Positions 51,258 to 63,740 are shown, counted from the first letter of the stretch. The stretch is DNA of 64,000 bases from Dipetalonema caudispina (GCA_013365325.1 JABVXV010000124.1:99057-163056); one strand, 5' to 3'. Notes: a model not told the origin generated them from the letters alone. Numbers and translations: made by a program.

Positions 51258-53087
51258 ATGCAAACGATATTACGATATTTCCTCCGTCTTGCTGCTCCTT
51301 CTTCTACTTATTTTTTAATTTCACGTGCATACAGCAATGGAAGAGGTAGCAAAGGACCGGAAATGTTTCAATTGGAACATATACGAAAAAGACTGGAAAT
51401 GACGGTAAAAATCTTCCTTGTTTTATACGTTGATTTCCTAGATCGAAATCATTATGTATGACTATTAATGAGTAACATTTTTGGAATCCGCTTACTTTTT
51501 AGTTCACATGTAATAGTGGAAGAAATGCGGGATAGGTTTTGTGTAGTTTGAAAACTTGTAGTTTGAAAACTTGGGCATCTTGGATAATTAAGTATAGTAA
51601 ATCGCTGTTATTCTAATCCATAAATGACTGTAAATTGGTCTGGAGCTTGTATTGAATTTACTATTTGGTGGTTTTGAGCACTTCTCAGCTTCATCATCAT
51701 TTTTTGAGAGGGTGATATTGATGGGTGTTGCTCAGCTGCAAAAACAGTAATACGTGATTATATAGGAAAATATGCATGGATGTTGTATTTCAGGTCCCAC
51801 GATTCTTTCGGGAACAACCTGATTATACATTTTACAGGCCGGATGTCGTGTACAGGGATGAAATTTTTCAGATGACTATTACGTGAGTCATTTTGTTGTG
51901 ATAAGGTTTCGTTATTTTTCGTATGGATGATGCAATGTCGAGATTTGATGGAGAATTCCGCGTAATTTCCAAAGTATGTAAACCAAAACGGTGTTTGTAA
52001 TGAACATTCTACATAATGGTCCTTAATGAACCGAAAATTTGTTTGTCGTTTCTTAATGTCTTTCCATTTCCCGTTAACTGAAATTTCCATCGTCTCCGCG
52101 AATGGCTTTGAATTAATCCATAGCCTGTTAATTTTTTAAATGAAAAAAAAAAAAAATGATTTGATGGGTGGCATCTTTGAGTTTGTTTGGTCGTTAGTTG
52201 AATCCGGTGTGCGGTTGCGTTGCTAATAGAAGATCAGCCAGTCACATTTCTTACACTGCATGATCTTATTTTTTAGGGGTCGAGAAAGACTGACGATTTA
52301 TTTTGGTTCAGTTAGCGTAATATGTCTGTTTTGTTTTCCTCATATAGAGATGGAGGTAAGTCCATTTCGTAATTGTCTTGTTTGTAATTTTCAGCTATCT
52401 TTTAGTGACTAGATACAGGTAGGGGAATTTTTTTCGGTACTGTTATTTCAGGTTCTAAATATATTACCGATCTCAGAAGATGGAACAGTGCGGTTGAGGT
52501 GGCGTATAAAATATGTCTCATTGATACGATCTTTGCTGAATCCTATGTTGTTCAAATATGAATACCGCATCAAAAAGGTATCTTCTTGGATTTATGATGA
52601 TTTTCCTAGTTTATTCTGTACAACAGTGACATATCTCCATTACTACAGGAAGTAAATCATATTTAAGTTGAAATGGTACGACGGTCTCACAGTATTTTAC
52701 GTGGGTGAAGATGGACTTGTATATCGAGCGGTGACACGCAGAGTAAGTATATTCTCGAACATTATAGGATTATTTATTTATCTGGGTGGAACCCTTTTCT
52801 AACCACATTTTTAAATACTATGCATTGAGATAGGCTAATCTGTTTTGCTGATCGAACACTTATAATGATTTAATATTATTTGTTTTGTGAATCATTTCTC
52901 TCATGGGATGTTATTTGAAACACGACCAACAATTTTGCAGACCATTGACGATGAACAAAAAAGTCCGCAAGCAAATCGACTTGCTGATTTAGCGCAAAAA
53001 GTTGGCGTATTACCGAAAGGTTCCACTGCATTTATAACCAACAGTGTACGGAGTGACGCATTACTTGTTAAACAGGTTTCTAATTAG
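51258..53087 (+). CDS. DUF2358 / C6orf136-like protein, second tandem copy
   Basis: Exons 51258-51404, 51794-51882, 52277-52355, 52452-52577, 52668-52742 and 52941-53087 join in frame to 220 aa. The N-terminus MQTILRYFLRLAAPSSTYFL followed by SRAYSNGRG looks like a mitochondrial targeting sequence with a cleavage-like site. The DUF2358 domain is well preserved: IRKRLEMTVPRFFREQPDYT, FYRPDVVYRDEIF, TGRERL, a hydrophobic SVSVICLFCFPHIEMEVLNI, EDGTVRLRWRI, then YDGLTVFYVGEDGLVYRAVT. Exon order and phases match the upstream copy, so the pair probably arose by tandem duplication. Exon 5 uses an AAG acceptor (52665-52667). The C-terminal tail (QANRLADLAQKVGVLPKG) has no match I know. It is convergent with the TRMT10C-like gene. 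The biochemical role of the family is unknown. Confidence 0.85.
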
Positions 53088-53875
53088 TTACAAATTTCTA
53101 GATATTTTATAGGAAATTTTACACTTCCAACTTTCTTATAGTTAGTGAATACAAGGATGAAATTACCAACAACCAAAAAAGTTCTAGTAGGCCGAGAAAA
53201 ACTTGAAAATTTTGTTTTGTCAAACCAGTATCTTGTACTCACCTAATCTCTCTACCCAATACCACATTTTTCTTCAAAAATCGTTTTTGCTGGTAATTTC
53301 ACTGAAGGGCTTGATCGAGATTGCAGTTTTGAACGAACGATCTTATGAGTTATCATGTATCAAAAAATCTTCCAAGTTCCACTTGTGTTGTAGTACCCTT
53401 ATCACTTCCATCTCGGTTTTTATTTGAAATTTCAAGAAATCATTCAGTCATACTATCATAAGCTTATCTAGTCTAGTAGGTATGTTATCTGGACTGTCGT
53501 AGAAATTACCGGTTTTCAAAAGCCTTGCACGCCATCACTTTTATCAAATTTCTCTTGATCTATGTTTTCTACGCTTGCTAGATTTACCGGAAAAACTTTA
53601 CATTACCGTTCTTTTCCACTTGGTAATAAAAAAAGTGCTTGACTTTGCAGATGAGCTTACTACTTTTTTTAATAAATTTAATCCAGCGTATTGTATTACT
53701 TAATGTATCACTGAGAAATGTATGTTGGTTATGACAAAAGCTGAGGATAATTTTTTAAAGTTTTTTCTTTTTTATACAAATTTTCTTATCATGCTAAGCT
53801 TATTTATCTTACCGTGCAACTGAATAATAAAAAGTTTCAATATTCATACTTTGCAATGAATCATCATCGATCAAT
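53088..53875. other. Convergent 3' intergenic region
   Basis: It lies between the stops of the second DUF2358 gene (+) and the TRMT10C-like gene (-). AATAAA at 53625-53630 and near 53825 could serve as poly(A) signals for the plus-strand gene. No coding exon was found. Confidence 0.45.
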
Positions 53876-56800
53876 TTAATTTAACCCTCTCGACAAATTC
53901 TGTTCTGCAAACATCGCCCGTATCGCTCTTCGTTCTTCGCGATTATATGAATGAAAAAATTTTCGTTTCCGTTTTCCTCTTCGTTCAGCATCCAAAAGCC
54001 ATTGTTCTAAAACCTGAAAAGTTAACTACTAACATAACTGCTGAACTCTGAAGTAAAAGTGTAGCCTACTTCTTCATTTTCCTTGAAAACATATGTTCAG
54101 TTACCATTATATCCATCAGACAGTTGTATTGTTAAATCAAACACTTAAAACGAGAAAAAATGGATAAACTAGTGTTAACATGAACCACCTATCCTCTCAT
54201 CAGTATTGAAAACTGACTTGAAAAAATAATTCTTGGTGTTATCACTTGAAGTATCTAGTCGAAAGTTTTGGCTAATTCAACATATAAATCAAACAGAGTG
54301 TGCTAAAATATAAATAAAAAAGAGCATTACCTGAAGAGCATCTTTATCGTTGTCGTGGTTTCGATACATATCGCTAGCCAAGATATTGAAATAAGGTATA
54401 TGGTTCTCGAATGCTGCCCTCCACTCACAACCATTTGCGTAGACGTCACGAATTATGTTCGCTGTAATCCGTAGGGGCATCGTAGTCGCTGTTTGGCCCA
54501 AACTATAATATGTTTTCAAATTTTGAATTTATTATAAGCGATCCTCTCATAATTCCAATTTCAGTATTAAAAACAAAGCAAGAGTGCTAGTGAAATTTAC
54601 TGCTATGCTGATATAAATGATTTTTACTTCAAAAATTTAGTGATGGGCAGTTTGTAAGAGTTTAACTGCTCAGTTTTGGCCGCTTGAAAAGCAGAATGCA
54701 TTAATTTATTGTCCGGAGTGGCACACAATACGAATGCTTTATATTTCGAAAGTGGAAGTGGTAAATATTCTGCAGCTCGCGGGTTAATATAAGCAATTTC
54801 TTCTGAAAAGAGATTTTTTAGTACAAGCAAATGGACAGCTAATAATGCTCACTGGGATTTGAACAAGAGTAAAAATTGGCGCATTACAAGAAAAAGTACT
54901 AATTTTGATTCCCACCAAAAATCATAATTTCCAAACGTATATAAACGAATCAGTTCGTTTGAAGGCTATATTCCTAAAAAAGAAGTGAAGGATCGATCTA
55001 CATAAAAATTGGAATAATTCAGGTTCAAATCCACAATACAAAAATGTAGGTGAAAAACGAAGTACTAGAAAGTTACTAAAATCATACCAGGACTAGTGGA
55101 GCCAAGGCATTCACGAATTGTGGCTGATGTAATAACAGGAACGAATGGAGCACAGATACGATCCTTTGTTCTATCACTTTTCTCATCCGAAAGTTCTTTT
55201 TCGGGTTCTCTTTCATTTCCATTAGCAGTAGACGGGCGATATTTCGGCAAACAGCGCTTCCGAAGCCATGAACTTAATATCAGTAGTGATTTCGGTTAAA
55301 CTCAGGTTTCTTAAAGAGTTCTCCTATCAACCATTTACGCTAAAAATTTTTTTCTGCTTGCTGGATTTTTGTTTGGAGTTATCAAACGATCATTTAAATT
55401 TATATTTTACTAAAACTGATGCTATCAACTACATTATTCATCAGAATTTTAGAAAAAGTCATGATTTGAAACTTACTTCACAACCTCGTCAGCAACGTTG
55501 ATTGTAGAACGATAATTTACAAAAACGACCGGAAATGGATTTCGCTGCAAGCTGTTGTCAAGCACCAGATCTTTCATTTGTCTGAAATTTTTTACATAAA
55601 CCGCAGCTTGAAAATTTTCATTTTGCCATCCTCCTTTCATTAATTATCGCAAACTCTCTTTTGTGTTAAGTGAAAAAAATTTGTCTTAATTCGAAGGAAT
55701 ATCACTTTTTTTATAACTGATCTACTGAGCACTTTCGAAGAAATGATTTGAAGTAATGAGTAATGATTGGTCGGTTAAGTGCATCAATAATGACGGACAA
55801 TCAGAGCACCTAGCAAGTTAGTCATCACTAAAGAGTATATAGAAAGGAAAAAGTAATAAAATGTGAGGAATCCCAAAATTAATATAGCATTCTACAGCAG
55901 GCGAAAGTTAACCGAGAGACAAAGTTCTGATATGGTATTTTAAAAAGCCATTACTCAATTCAATTACTTTATCTGAGCTTAATTATGACAAATTTCATAT
56001 GAAGTGTAATGAATACTTTACTAGGGTTCTTTGTGTCGAGTAATTCAAATCGGCTAAATAACAACAATCAACCAGTAATGGCGGGAATGAATCCCTACAT
56101 CGCCAGGCGGCTAATAATCGGCTACCAAATGCTTCGTAAGCAAATCCTTCAAAATGCATTATTTTATTGAAAGATTTTGCATAACAATGGCTTTCTTTGG
56201 CCGTTGTTGCTTAAAGACTTTCATTATGCTGTTTGAAAGCCAGTTTTATTTTCGATATTTTCCTAATGTACACCTACATGAATTTTCAGAATGAATTTAT
56301 ACATGTTTTCCGATTGCCATTCCGCTCAAGCAAATACTGATAATAATACGGTTCTAATAACCCCAAAAGAGGGATGAGACTCGCTTGAAGCTATATGAAA
56401 TCATTTAACTAAAATACTTTTAAAATCTTCTCTTTCAAAGTAATAAAGAGTACTGATAGAAGAGCCTCCATTATGAGCAGTTTCCATTTCTCGATGCATC
56501 TGAAAAATAAGATGAGAAACATTCGACATTTTGTTTGACTTTCAGAATGTAAAAGACAGGCAGTATATTATTACTTTCACGTAAAAACTTATTGGCAGGA
56601 CAATACTAATACCGCAGTTAAAAGTATAAATGAAGTAATAAAGATAGGTTTAGAAGATGTATAGGAAAACACTGAGGTTGCTAACATCCCGGAATCCTTC
56701 ACACCAATCTACTGTCAACATCTTTTTGCTGCTGCTAAATTAAGCTGTCACAGTTATTCTGCTTTTCTCAACCAAGGCTGATAACTTGATAAACATACCT

Positions 56801-57487
56801 TCATTTCATGCTTTCCTTCAATTTCTTTCCTACTTTCATAAAGTTGATGCAAATAGCAGCATCTTTCGATAATACTAGTCATTTTTATGTATTTCATCCA
56901 GTCGCTATCGGTGAAATAAGTTGGTAGCTTCGCCTCAGCAGCTCCATATAACAATTCTAGTTCCAATAAAAGGCGTAAAAATATGTTGTTATTTTCAGAT
57001 TTTGCAATTAAGCGAGGTGAAGGCTGTACAGCACGGGGTATCGTTACAGCAATTTCAATTTCGCTTTTCTGCAACAGGTAGAAATTTCCTTGTTTGAAAT
57101 TATTCATTCATTGCTATAAAAATTTCCTCTAACCGAACAGCCTTTCGGACTTTCCACTTGAACATCTTAAACCGAGTGGATTAAGATAAAATAAAGCACC
57201 CACTCTAGATAACATCAAAACGTTATCTTGCTGTCTTACACGGTCTTTAGAGGTAAAGAACCAATAATATGTGGATATTTTGAACTGAGAATCAACAAAA
57301 AAGAAAGCACATATGCTGATATCATCCACTTTTACTTATAAGTAGCACCAAAATCCAATGATAAACAAACAGTGCAGTATTGACGATTCTTTCGACGAAG
57401 ATTTAATTTGGTTGCCAATGATGTGCTCTGAATCGTCCTACCTAGCAAAAAACCACAAATGGAAGAGATCCGTGAAGATTCTACCAT
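53876..57487 (-). CDS. TRMT10C/MRPP1-like mitochondrial tRNA methyltransferase, RNase P subunit
   Basis: Minus-strand exons 57487-57371, 57284-57240, 57068-56799, 56499-56418, 56146-56017, 55581-55477, 55272-55088, 54802-54628, 54502-54331 and 54013-53876 give 472 aa in frame. TRMT10C is the SPOUT methyltransferase of mitochondrial RNase P (tRNA 5' processing, m1G9/m1A9). Support: LPTYFTDSDWMKYIKMTS and a charged helix (ESRKEIEGKHEMK) in the N-terminal part; LLVDCCYLADLNY and NPFPVVFVNY at the start of the SPOUT fold; then YINPRAA, KYKAFVLCATPDNK, AKTEQLNSYKLPITKFL and LRITANIIRDVYANGCEWRA, matching the human order. The Arg/Ser-rich start (MVESSRISSICGFLLGRTIQ) fits mitochondrial import. The first two exons are the least certain; an alternative keeps 57329-57134 as one exon. 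Two acceptors are AAG. Confidence 0.8.
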
Positions 57488-59564
57488 CACTTCCTAAATA
57501 TGCAAAACAACAATGATTATGCGCGATGAATTAATAAAAAAGACATAGACAATAGAGAAAGGCATTACCACATGGTACGAAATTTTCTCTTAATCTATAA
57601 CAAATTAATGAAACATTTTTTTTTATAAAAGAGAGCAATCAAAATAAAATGCGTCAAAGGAGAAATGGAACGATAATATAAAAAAAATTTCCATGAATTA
57701 TCTAACTACAGGAACTTAACGAGTTAATAAACAATCAAAATTGTATTCAAAGTTCCGCATGATTTATAATAGCTAATGGTATAAGGCATTAGTATAAAAT
57801 TAACTAATACTTCTATGTGGCCTTCTCTCTCGTCAGATTTTACAAAAGTAATGTTCCATGCAGTTCACTTTTTCGTTAAATTCAAAAAAATTAAAATCTA
57901 ACTTCTATCTTAGCTATTCATGTAAAGCCAACAAATCTCATATCATCTGATGTGGCATGCAACAGGATATGATATGCAACACATAATTCCCTGTGGATAT
58001 TTCCCTTGTTGAGGAATAGTTGTAAATTTCGGGGGGATGAGTGAGGGGATGATTCATTTATTGATTTGTTAGAATTGAAATGTAATCAGTAAAATTCATA
58101 TTTATCAAACTAAACTTTAAACTACTTGCTGATATTATAAATTGATAGGCGAGGAAATAAATCAAATGGATTAAGGATGAGTAATGATATTTCAGAATTA
58201 AATGCAACAGTAGTCATATTTTAAATTTCAAAAAGGAATTTCACTTCAAAAGTTCTATGAATGATTTGTAAAGTCTTAACTGATACTATGAACTAATAAA
58301 ACATTAATAATCATTGGTAACCAGTCGAACTCCGAAATTATCGAATCATTGTTATTTTGCTAGTTTAGTACCATTTTTGCTAAGATACTCATACAATACT
58401 TCCACGATTTTTTTATTTCTACATTAAAGGCATTATCATTCGTGAAACGATGCTAAAAATTTCAGTAATTTTTCGAATTTTTCGATAAATTTTCATTGGA
58501 ATACAATCATATCTTAATTTTGTTTAGTGAAATATATATGCAGCAATGTAATTCATTAATGAGAAGATGCGAAATTCCGAATGCATAATTTTGATGAAAG
58601 GTTGATTAAAGAAAGAAATAATAAGATTTATGAGAAGATTATAAAAATTGTAGGAATTAGGGAGGAAAAGGAAATATAATTTGTATGGAAAAGACTCAGC
58701 AAGCTTTCAAATATTTACATATTGTAAACAGTGAAATCAACAATGCAACTCATAGTACTTCATAAATATTTGCTCGGTTCATCTGATTTCAAAAATATTA
58801 TAAGAATGATCAATTGAACTTGTTTGTAGCATTCCAATGTTTTGCAGTAATATATTAAAATCTCATTTATCATAAACCGACATAATTAAAAAAGGTTAAA
58901 TCTTTTCAAGGAATTGAAAATTAGTTGGATTGGCCGGAAAGCTGAATGAAATTGAAATTGAAATTTGGAACTGAATTTTTCCTTCTTCCTTTACGCATGT
59001 TTTTCTTCTCATAAAAAGTATGCGACAAAAATTTGTTATGTTTATGATCGTTAGTCATTAGGGGTAATTTGTCTATATTTCTTCGATACTTTTAATTTTC
59101 AGTGATTCTTGGGAATTACACTTATTTTCTTTATCTTGACTTCTTCAAGATTTTCCATTAATTTTAATGACTTTCGGAAATTTAGCATATATTTAAAATC
59201 TATAAATTGAATGGAATCAATTTTTCATCTACATTTCACGTTTTCGTAAGCTCCCGTGCAGCTGTTGCGCAAATTCAATTCATTCGCTTTCTGTGACATC
59301 CTCGGATCAAACAAGTAAAGTTTAGCAACAATATTCTGAACAGATAATTCAGAATATTGTTTCTAAACTTCTCTAGTTTGTCACTTCATTACATTCCTCC
59401 TTTCATTGAATTGCTTGCTAATTGTCTTTCGTGACAGAAGTTAGTGGATATTGATAAATGAAAATTAAAATCAACACTTGAAATGAACAAATCAAAATTT
59501 GGAAAATAGAATTCAAAAACATGGAAATGAATACCTGAAACAGTGTTATACTTACCTCCACAAA
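57488..59564. other. Intergenic region between the TRMT10C-like and PP1 genes
   Basis: AT-rich DNA carrying the 5' flanks of both divergent genes. The only structured element seen is the imperfect inverted repeat at 59308-59380. No other exon was found. Confidence 0.45.
59308..59380. repeat. Imperfect 33-bp inverted repeat with 7-nt loop
   Basis: The left arm 59308-59340 and right arm 59348-59380 match as reverse complements at 29 of 33 positions. The inner 14 bp, including ACAATATTCTGAA, pair perfectly around the loop CAGATAA. It lies about 185 bp upstream of the PP1 start. It could be a small MITE remnant, a cruciform or a regulatory hairpin; no target-site duplication was established. Confidence 0.8.
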
Positions 59565-62001
59565 ATGTTAGGTATGGCGCAAAAGTTGGACTTGGATGAA
59601 TTAATTTGCAAGCTATTGAATGTTGGCAGCCCGGGATGTAGTTTGACGAAAACTGTCAAAGAGCAAGAAATTATGCATTTATGCTCCCTAGCTAAGGAAG
59701 TTTTCCTATCGCAAAATTCATTGATTGAGGTTGATCCACCGATCCGAATTTGCGGTGACACACATGGCCAATATGCAGGTCAACATGTCACAATATTTCC
59801 AACTCAATTTAATTACGAAATACGGGTCAAATGAAATCTCAAAAAAAAAAAACAATGATAATTCTAAAAAAAAAAACTTTTTCTCAACTCAAGTTAATGT
59901 CGCAGATCAAGTATGTTTTCACGTAGGATTACTATATAGTGCATTTTTTTCCTTTTGAATATGGTTCAGATGTAAGTTGGTCTTAGGTTTCCTTTTAATG
60001 ATCCTTTTAATTTTTTCTTCTCTGCTAACTTTCCTATCCGTAACGAGGGATGAAATTGTTAATTCACGATGATAATGAAAGAGTTATAAATTAGAATTCT
60101 GTTTAATTACAGATTTACTTCGATTATTTGATCGTGGCGGTTTTCCGCCTTTTGTCAATTATTTATTTCTCGGTGATTATGTTGATCGTGGAAGACAAAA
60201 TCTTGAAACTATATCGCTACTTCTTTGTTACAAAGTATTTTCTACCAATCTATTTCAGTAGAACAAATTCCATGAATATTTGATCATATACTTGGCATTG
60301 GTGCTCCGATTGTTGTTGTGAGATTTTTGGCTAGAAATTTTTGATTTGATATTTTAGCTCACTCCATCATTTGCCTTTAATGAATCTTCGGTATTTTTGA
60401 GGTAAAATATGCAGAGAATTTTTTCCTGCTCCGTGGTAATCACGAGTGTAGTGTTATCAATCGAGTTTATGGCTTTTTCGAAGAATGTAATCGTCGTTAT
60501 CAGAGTGTGCGATTATGGCAAACATTTCAGGTTCTCTAAAAATTTATTCATTTCATCATTGAGATTAGTTTTATGTAAATTTAATTCAGGCGATTTCCAA
60601 GCTATTTTTCGGAAACGTATCACTTTCCATTGTTGCACATTCTACAAAACAACTTCATTTCAGTATCACATGGTGGTGATATCTGAAATGTCCTCAGGTA
60701 CCGTAAACATCACTTTTTTAGAACATAGGTTTGCGGTATCGTACGTAAGTTCAAACATAATTGTTTCAATTTGTTTGACTTTGAATCTAAACGACTGACT
60801 TACTACCCTTTTTGTTTTTCAAATTGTCTTTTAAAATTTATTGCCCATTTTTAGGAAGTATTCAACACAATGCCATTTACGGGCCTAATTGCCGGAAAAA
60901 TCCTATGCATGCATGGTGGTTTATCACCACAGTTGAAAAGTATCGATCAACTTCGACAGATTACTCGACCTATCGATCCTCCAAATCCATCAATTCATAT
61001 CGATTTGTTATGGTTTCTAATCCATAATTACTAGTAATCAGTAATGGGAAAATACAAAGATTTCACAATCTTATAGTAAAACATTATGATATCCATGCAG
61101 TTTTATTATGACGTGTAGAAATGAAACAATTTTTGAAATTCACTACTTGAAATTAGATCTATAACTAAATTTCGAAATTCGGATTTCGTTGTTAGGGAAA
61201 GGTACAGGTGCAGTTAGCTTCTACTTTTTTCCAATCTTACGCTATCTTACTCATGTTTTCCTCTTATTTTAAAAAATTGTGATAGGTATTTTAAAACTAT
61301 TTTGCAGGTCGGATCCTGATCCATCTGTAAAAGGATGGCAAGCAAACAATCGTGGATTATCGTATACGTTCGGTCCTGATGTTGTCATAGAAATGTGTCA
61401 AAAACTAGATATAGATTTAATTGCTCGAGCTCATCAAGTTGTTCAAGTACTTTATTACACGATTTCTTTTTTTCTTTTTTAAAATTATTGCAGAAAGAGA
61501 AGTTATAAATGATAAAATCTATAAATTATCCATTCATAATGACCTGGTAGTAATTCAAGTGAGTATAAAGTTCCACTTCTTTACTTTAAGCTAACTTGAA
61601 ATGGACTACCAATAATTTTATTGAAGTGGATGAATAAATTTTTTTGCAGGATGGTTATGAATTTTTTGCAAATCGTAAACTGGTGACAATATTTTCCGCA
61701 CCTCATTATTGCGGACAGTTTGATAATGCAGCTGCCATGATGAATGTAGACGAATCACTTGTTTGCACATTTCAAGTTCTCATTTTCCTATCAAATTGTG
61801 AAAGTTGCTTTAAATTTTATCGATTGATTTTGCATCAAAATGAAGCAAATCAGCTCTCCAAACAATTCATACTAGTTAATTTACTTAAATTCATTTAATT
61901 TTTGCGCTATTGCCTCATCACTTAAATTTCCATTTCAAAAATTTCATTTCTTTTAGATTCTTCGTCCATCGATGAAATGTGGGAAAGTTGTGCCAAAATA
62001 A
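59565..62001 (+). CDS. Divergent PP1-type Ser/Thr protein phosphatase catalytic subunit
   Basis: Exons 59565-59778, 60113-60234, 60402-60530, 60855-61012, 61308-61446, 61650-61775 and 61957-62001 give 310 aa; PP1 is about 330. The metallophosphatase motifs are all present: GDTHGQ (64-69), GDYVDRG (92-98), RGNHE (123-127), the HGG histidine near 175 and RAHQVV, so it should be catalytically active. PPP-family enzymes use two metals to remove phosphate from Ser/Thr. It differs from canonical PP1 at several usually fixed places: GDIHG is GDTHG, and SAPNYCGEFDNAGAMM is [16 protein letters not shown]. The tail is short and ends KCGKVVPK. Such divergent PP1 genes are often sperm-enriched in nematodes; that role is inference. 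Exon 3 has a GAG acceptor (60399-60401). The start may be 59565 or 59574; the frame is open to 59499. AATAAA lies at 62094-62099. Confidence 0.9.
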
Positions 62002-63477
62002 TGTAAAAGAAGAACGTATTGTGCCGTATTATTGATATCTCTAACTTTGACTTTACAAATTATCTTTGTGAAACAAATCTATTTCCATGAATCAATAAAA
62101 ATATCAATTAAGAAAACTTAATTTTGTGGCAAAATTTAAAATGGTAGGATAATACTACTCTGCTCTGATAAGTAAAAGCCGCGCAAATTACTTCTCTCAA
62201 ATTTGTAGGATTTATTTTAAAAAAAGCCATGGTAAAGGCAAAGATTATTAGTAGTAGCGTCATCATTCCTTATCACTTGTACCACAGTTTCCAACAGTTC
62301 CTTGTCCTTTAAGGCCATAGCTATTTATCTGTGCCTATGACCTCTGAAATATCTTCTATGCGTGGTCGAAGCTCACAACTGCCATTGAACGATTTTACAG
62401 TAAACATGAAGTTAGCATAACTGAAGACTATATCCAGCATAAATCAGATTATGCTCCTTCTATTTGCAGTGTTCTTAAACTTTTCAAGTAGTTTCAAAAA
62501 TGTAATTTCCGAAAATTCAATTTCATCATTCAATTAAATAGACACAAAAATACGAGTTGAAATGTTTAGACTTGACTGTGCGAAATCCGACCTTCTAAAA
62601 TAGAAGCCAAAGTTAAATAAAATGCTTATTACCTTATATAAAACTGTGCTATTCAGCTGCTTATTTTAATCATTACCATCATTAGAGTATGCATAATTTT
62701 ATTTCATAATAATAAAAACGCTGCAACATTGCGGAGATTTAAAAAAAAGGCAAAAAAATTTTTTAATTTGAAAAAATTCCAAAAAGTTTTCTTTGTTTTA
62801 AAAAAAGAGATAAAGTTTATGAATAAACAAAACGTATTTAATTATGAATGGTGGAATTTATTTACACAATGTATTTAATTGTAAATGATGGAATGAAATA
62901 AATATTGTTTAGAAATAAAAATCTGTTTATATCATCAAAGATCATATCATAAAATTAAAACTGAAATTAAAATTATACCAGGAGAATTTCATGCATTTTA
63001 ATAAGGTCCGTATTTTACGATTTTCAGTAACATTTAAATCAGCCCATTTAAAATATTCAACTAATTTATCTCTCAAAAGATGTTCCAAATACGGTTGGAT
63101 GTAAATTTTTATTTATGCTTTACAAAGTTAGTATGTTGGTAAACATTTAATGAGATAGATGCGTGCTTTTATCAAAAAAATTCTTCTTTAGCATCTGTCC
63201 GAGGATTGCTTTTTTAATTGAAATATCAGCAAAATATTGAAATTCCAACCACTATTTAAATTTCATAACGTTCAATCATTATTGGATCAAGATTTTTAGG
63301 CATATAAGATAGTCTTAAATTTTCGTGATGTTAACCTAATTGCTTTTCGAAGGGCTGACTTAACATCCTCTTGCAATATCAGCCTAATCTCTAAAACTTT
63401 GGTTTAATCAACGACTTCTACCTTACACTTCCATAGATTGATAATGAAACGAACCCTTTAAAAGTATTGCTATCATT
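62002..63477. other. 3' flank of the PP1 gene, no gene seen
   Basis: After the PP1 poly(A) signal (62094-62099) the sequence is AT-rich with no supported exon on either strand. Confidence 0.45.
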
Positions 63478-63740
63478 TCATTCTTTCCTGTCTTCGCTTT
63501 CTTTATGCTGTAACATTATGATTGAATGATTAATTTATTTCTACAAAATTCGTGGAAATGCTTTCGAGTTTTAGACTGTAATCGAAAATTTACTTTTAAA
63601 TTAAAATTTGTAAAATTAAATAGCAATACTTTATCATTTTGTTGCTCCTTAGCAGTCTTCAGATCCGATATTTTATTGACAGTTATATCAGGAACATCCC
63701 TTGCAGTTTGCGAGTCAGTTTCTTCCACTGCAAGTATCAT
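63478..63740 (-). CDS. Possible tiny two-exon gene, 46 aa
   Basis: A minus-strand ATG at 63740 opens a charged reading frame (MILAVEETDSQTARDVPDIT, then KISDLKTAKEQQNDK) to a phase-0 donor GTATTG after 63630. A GTTACAG acceptor then gives a 30-nt exon, 63507-63478, reading HKESEDRKE-stop. Composition is protein-like and the splice signals match, but there is no family to compare. A TTGCAG just inside the frame could instead make this an internal exon of a larger gene extending beyond 64000. Confidence 0.3.

Noticed and set aside
55096..55299. Plus-strand frame within the TRMT10C-like locus
   Set aside because: Antisense shadow of the exon 55272-55088, which fits the family and splices in frame.
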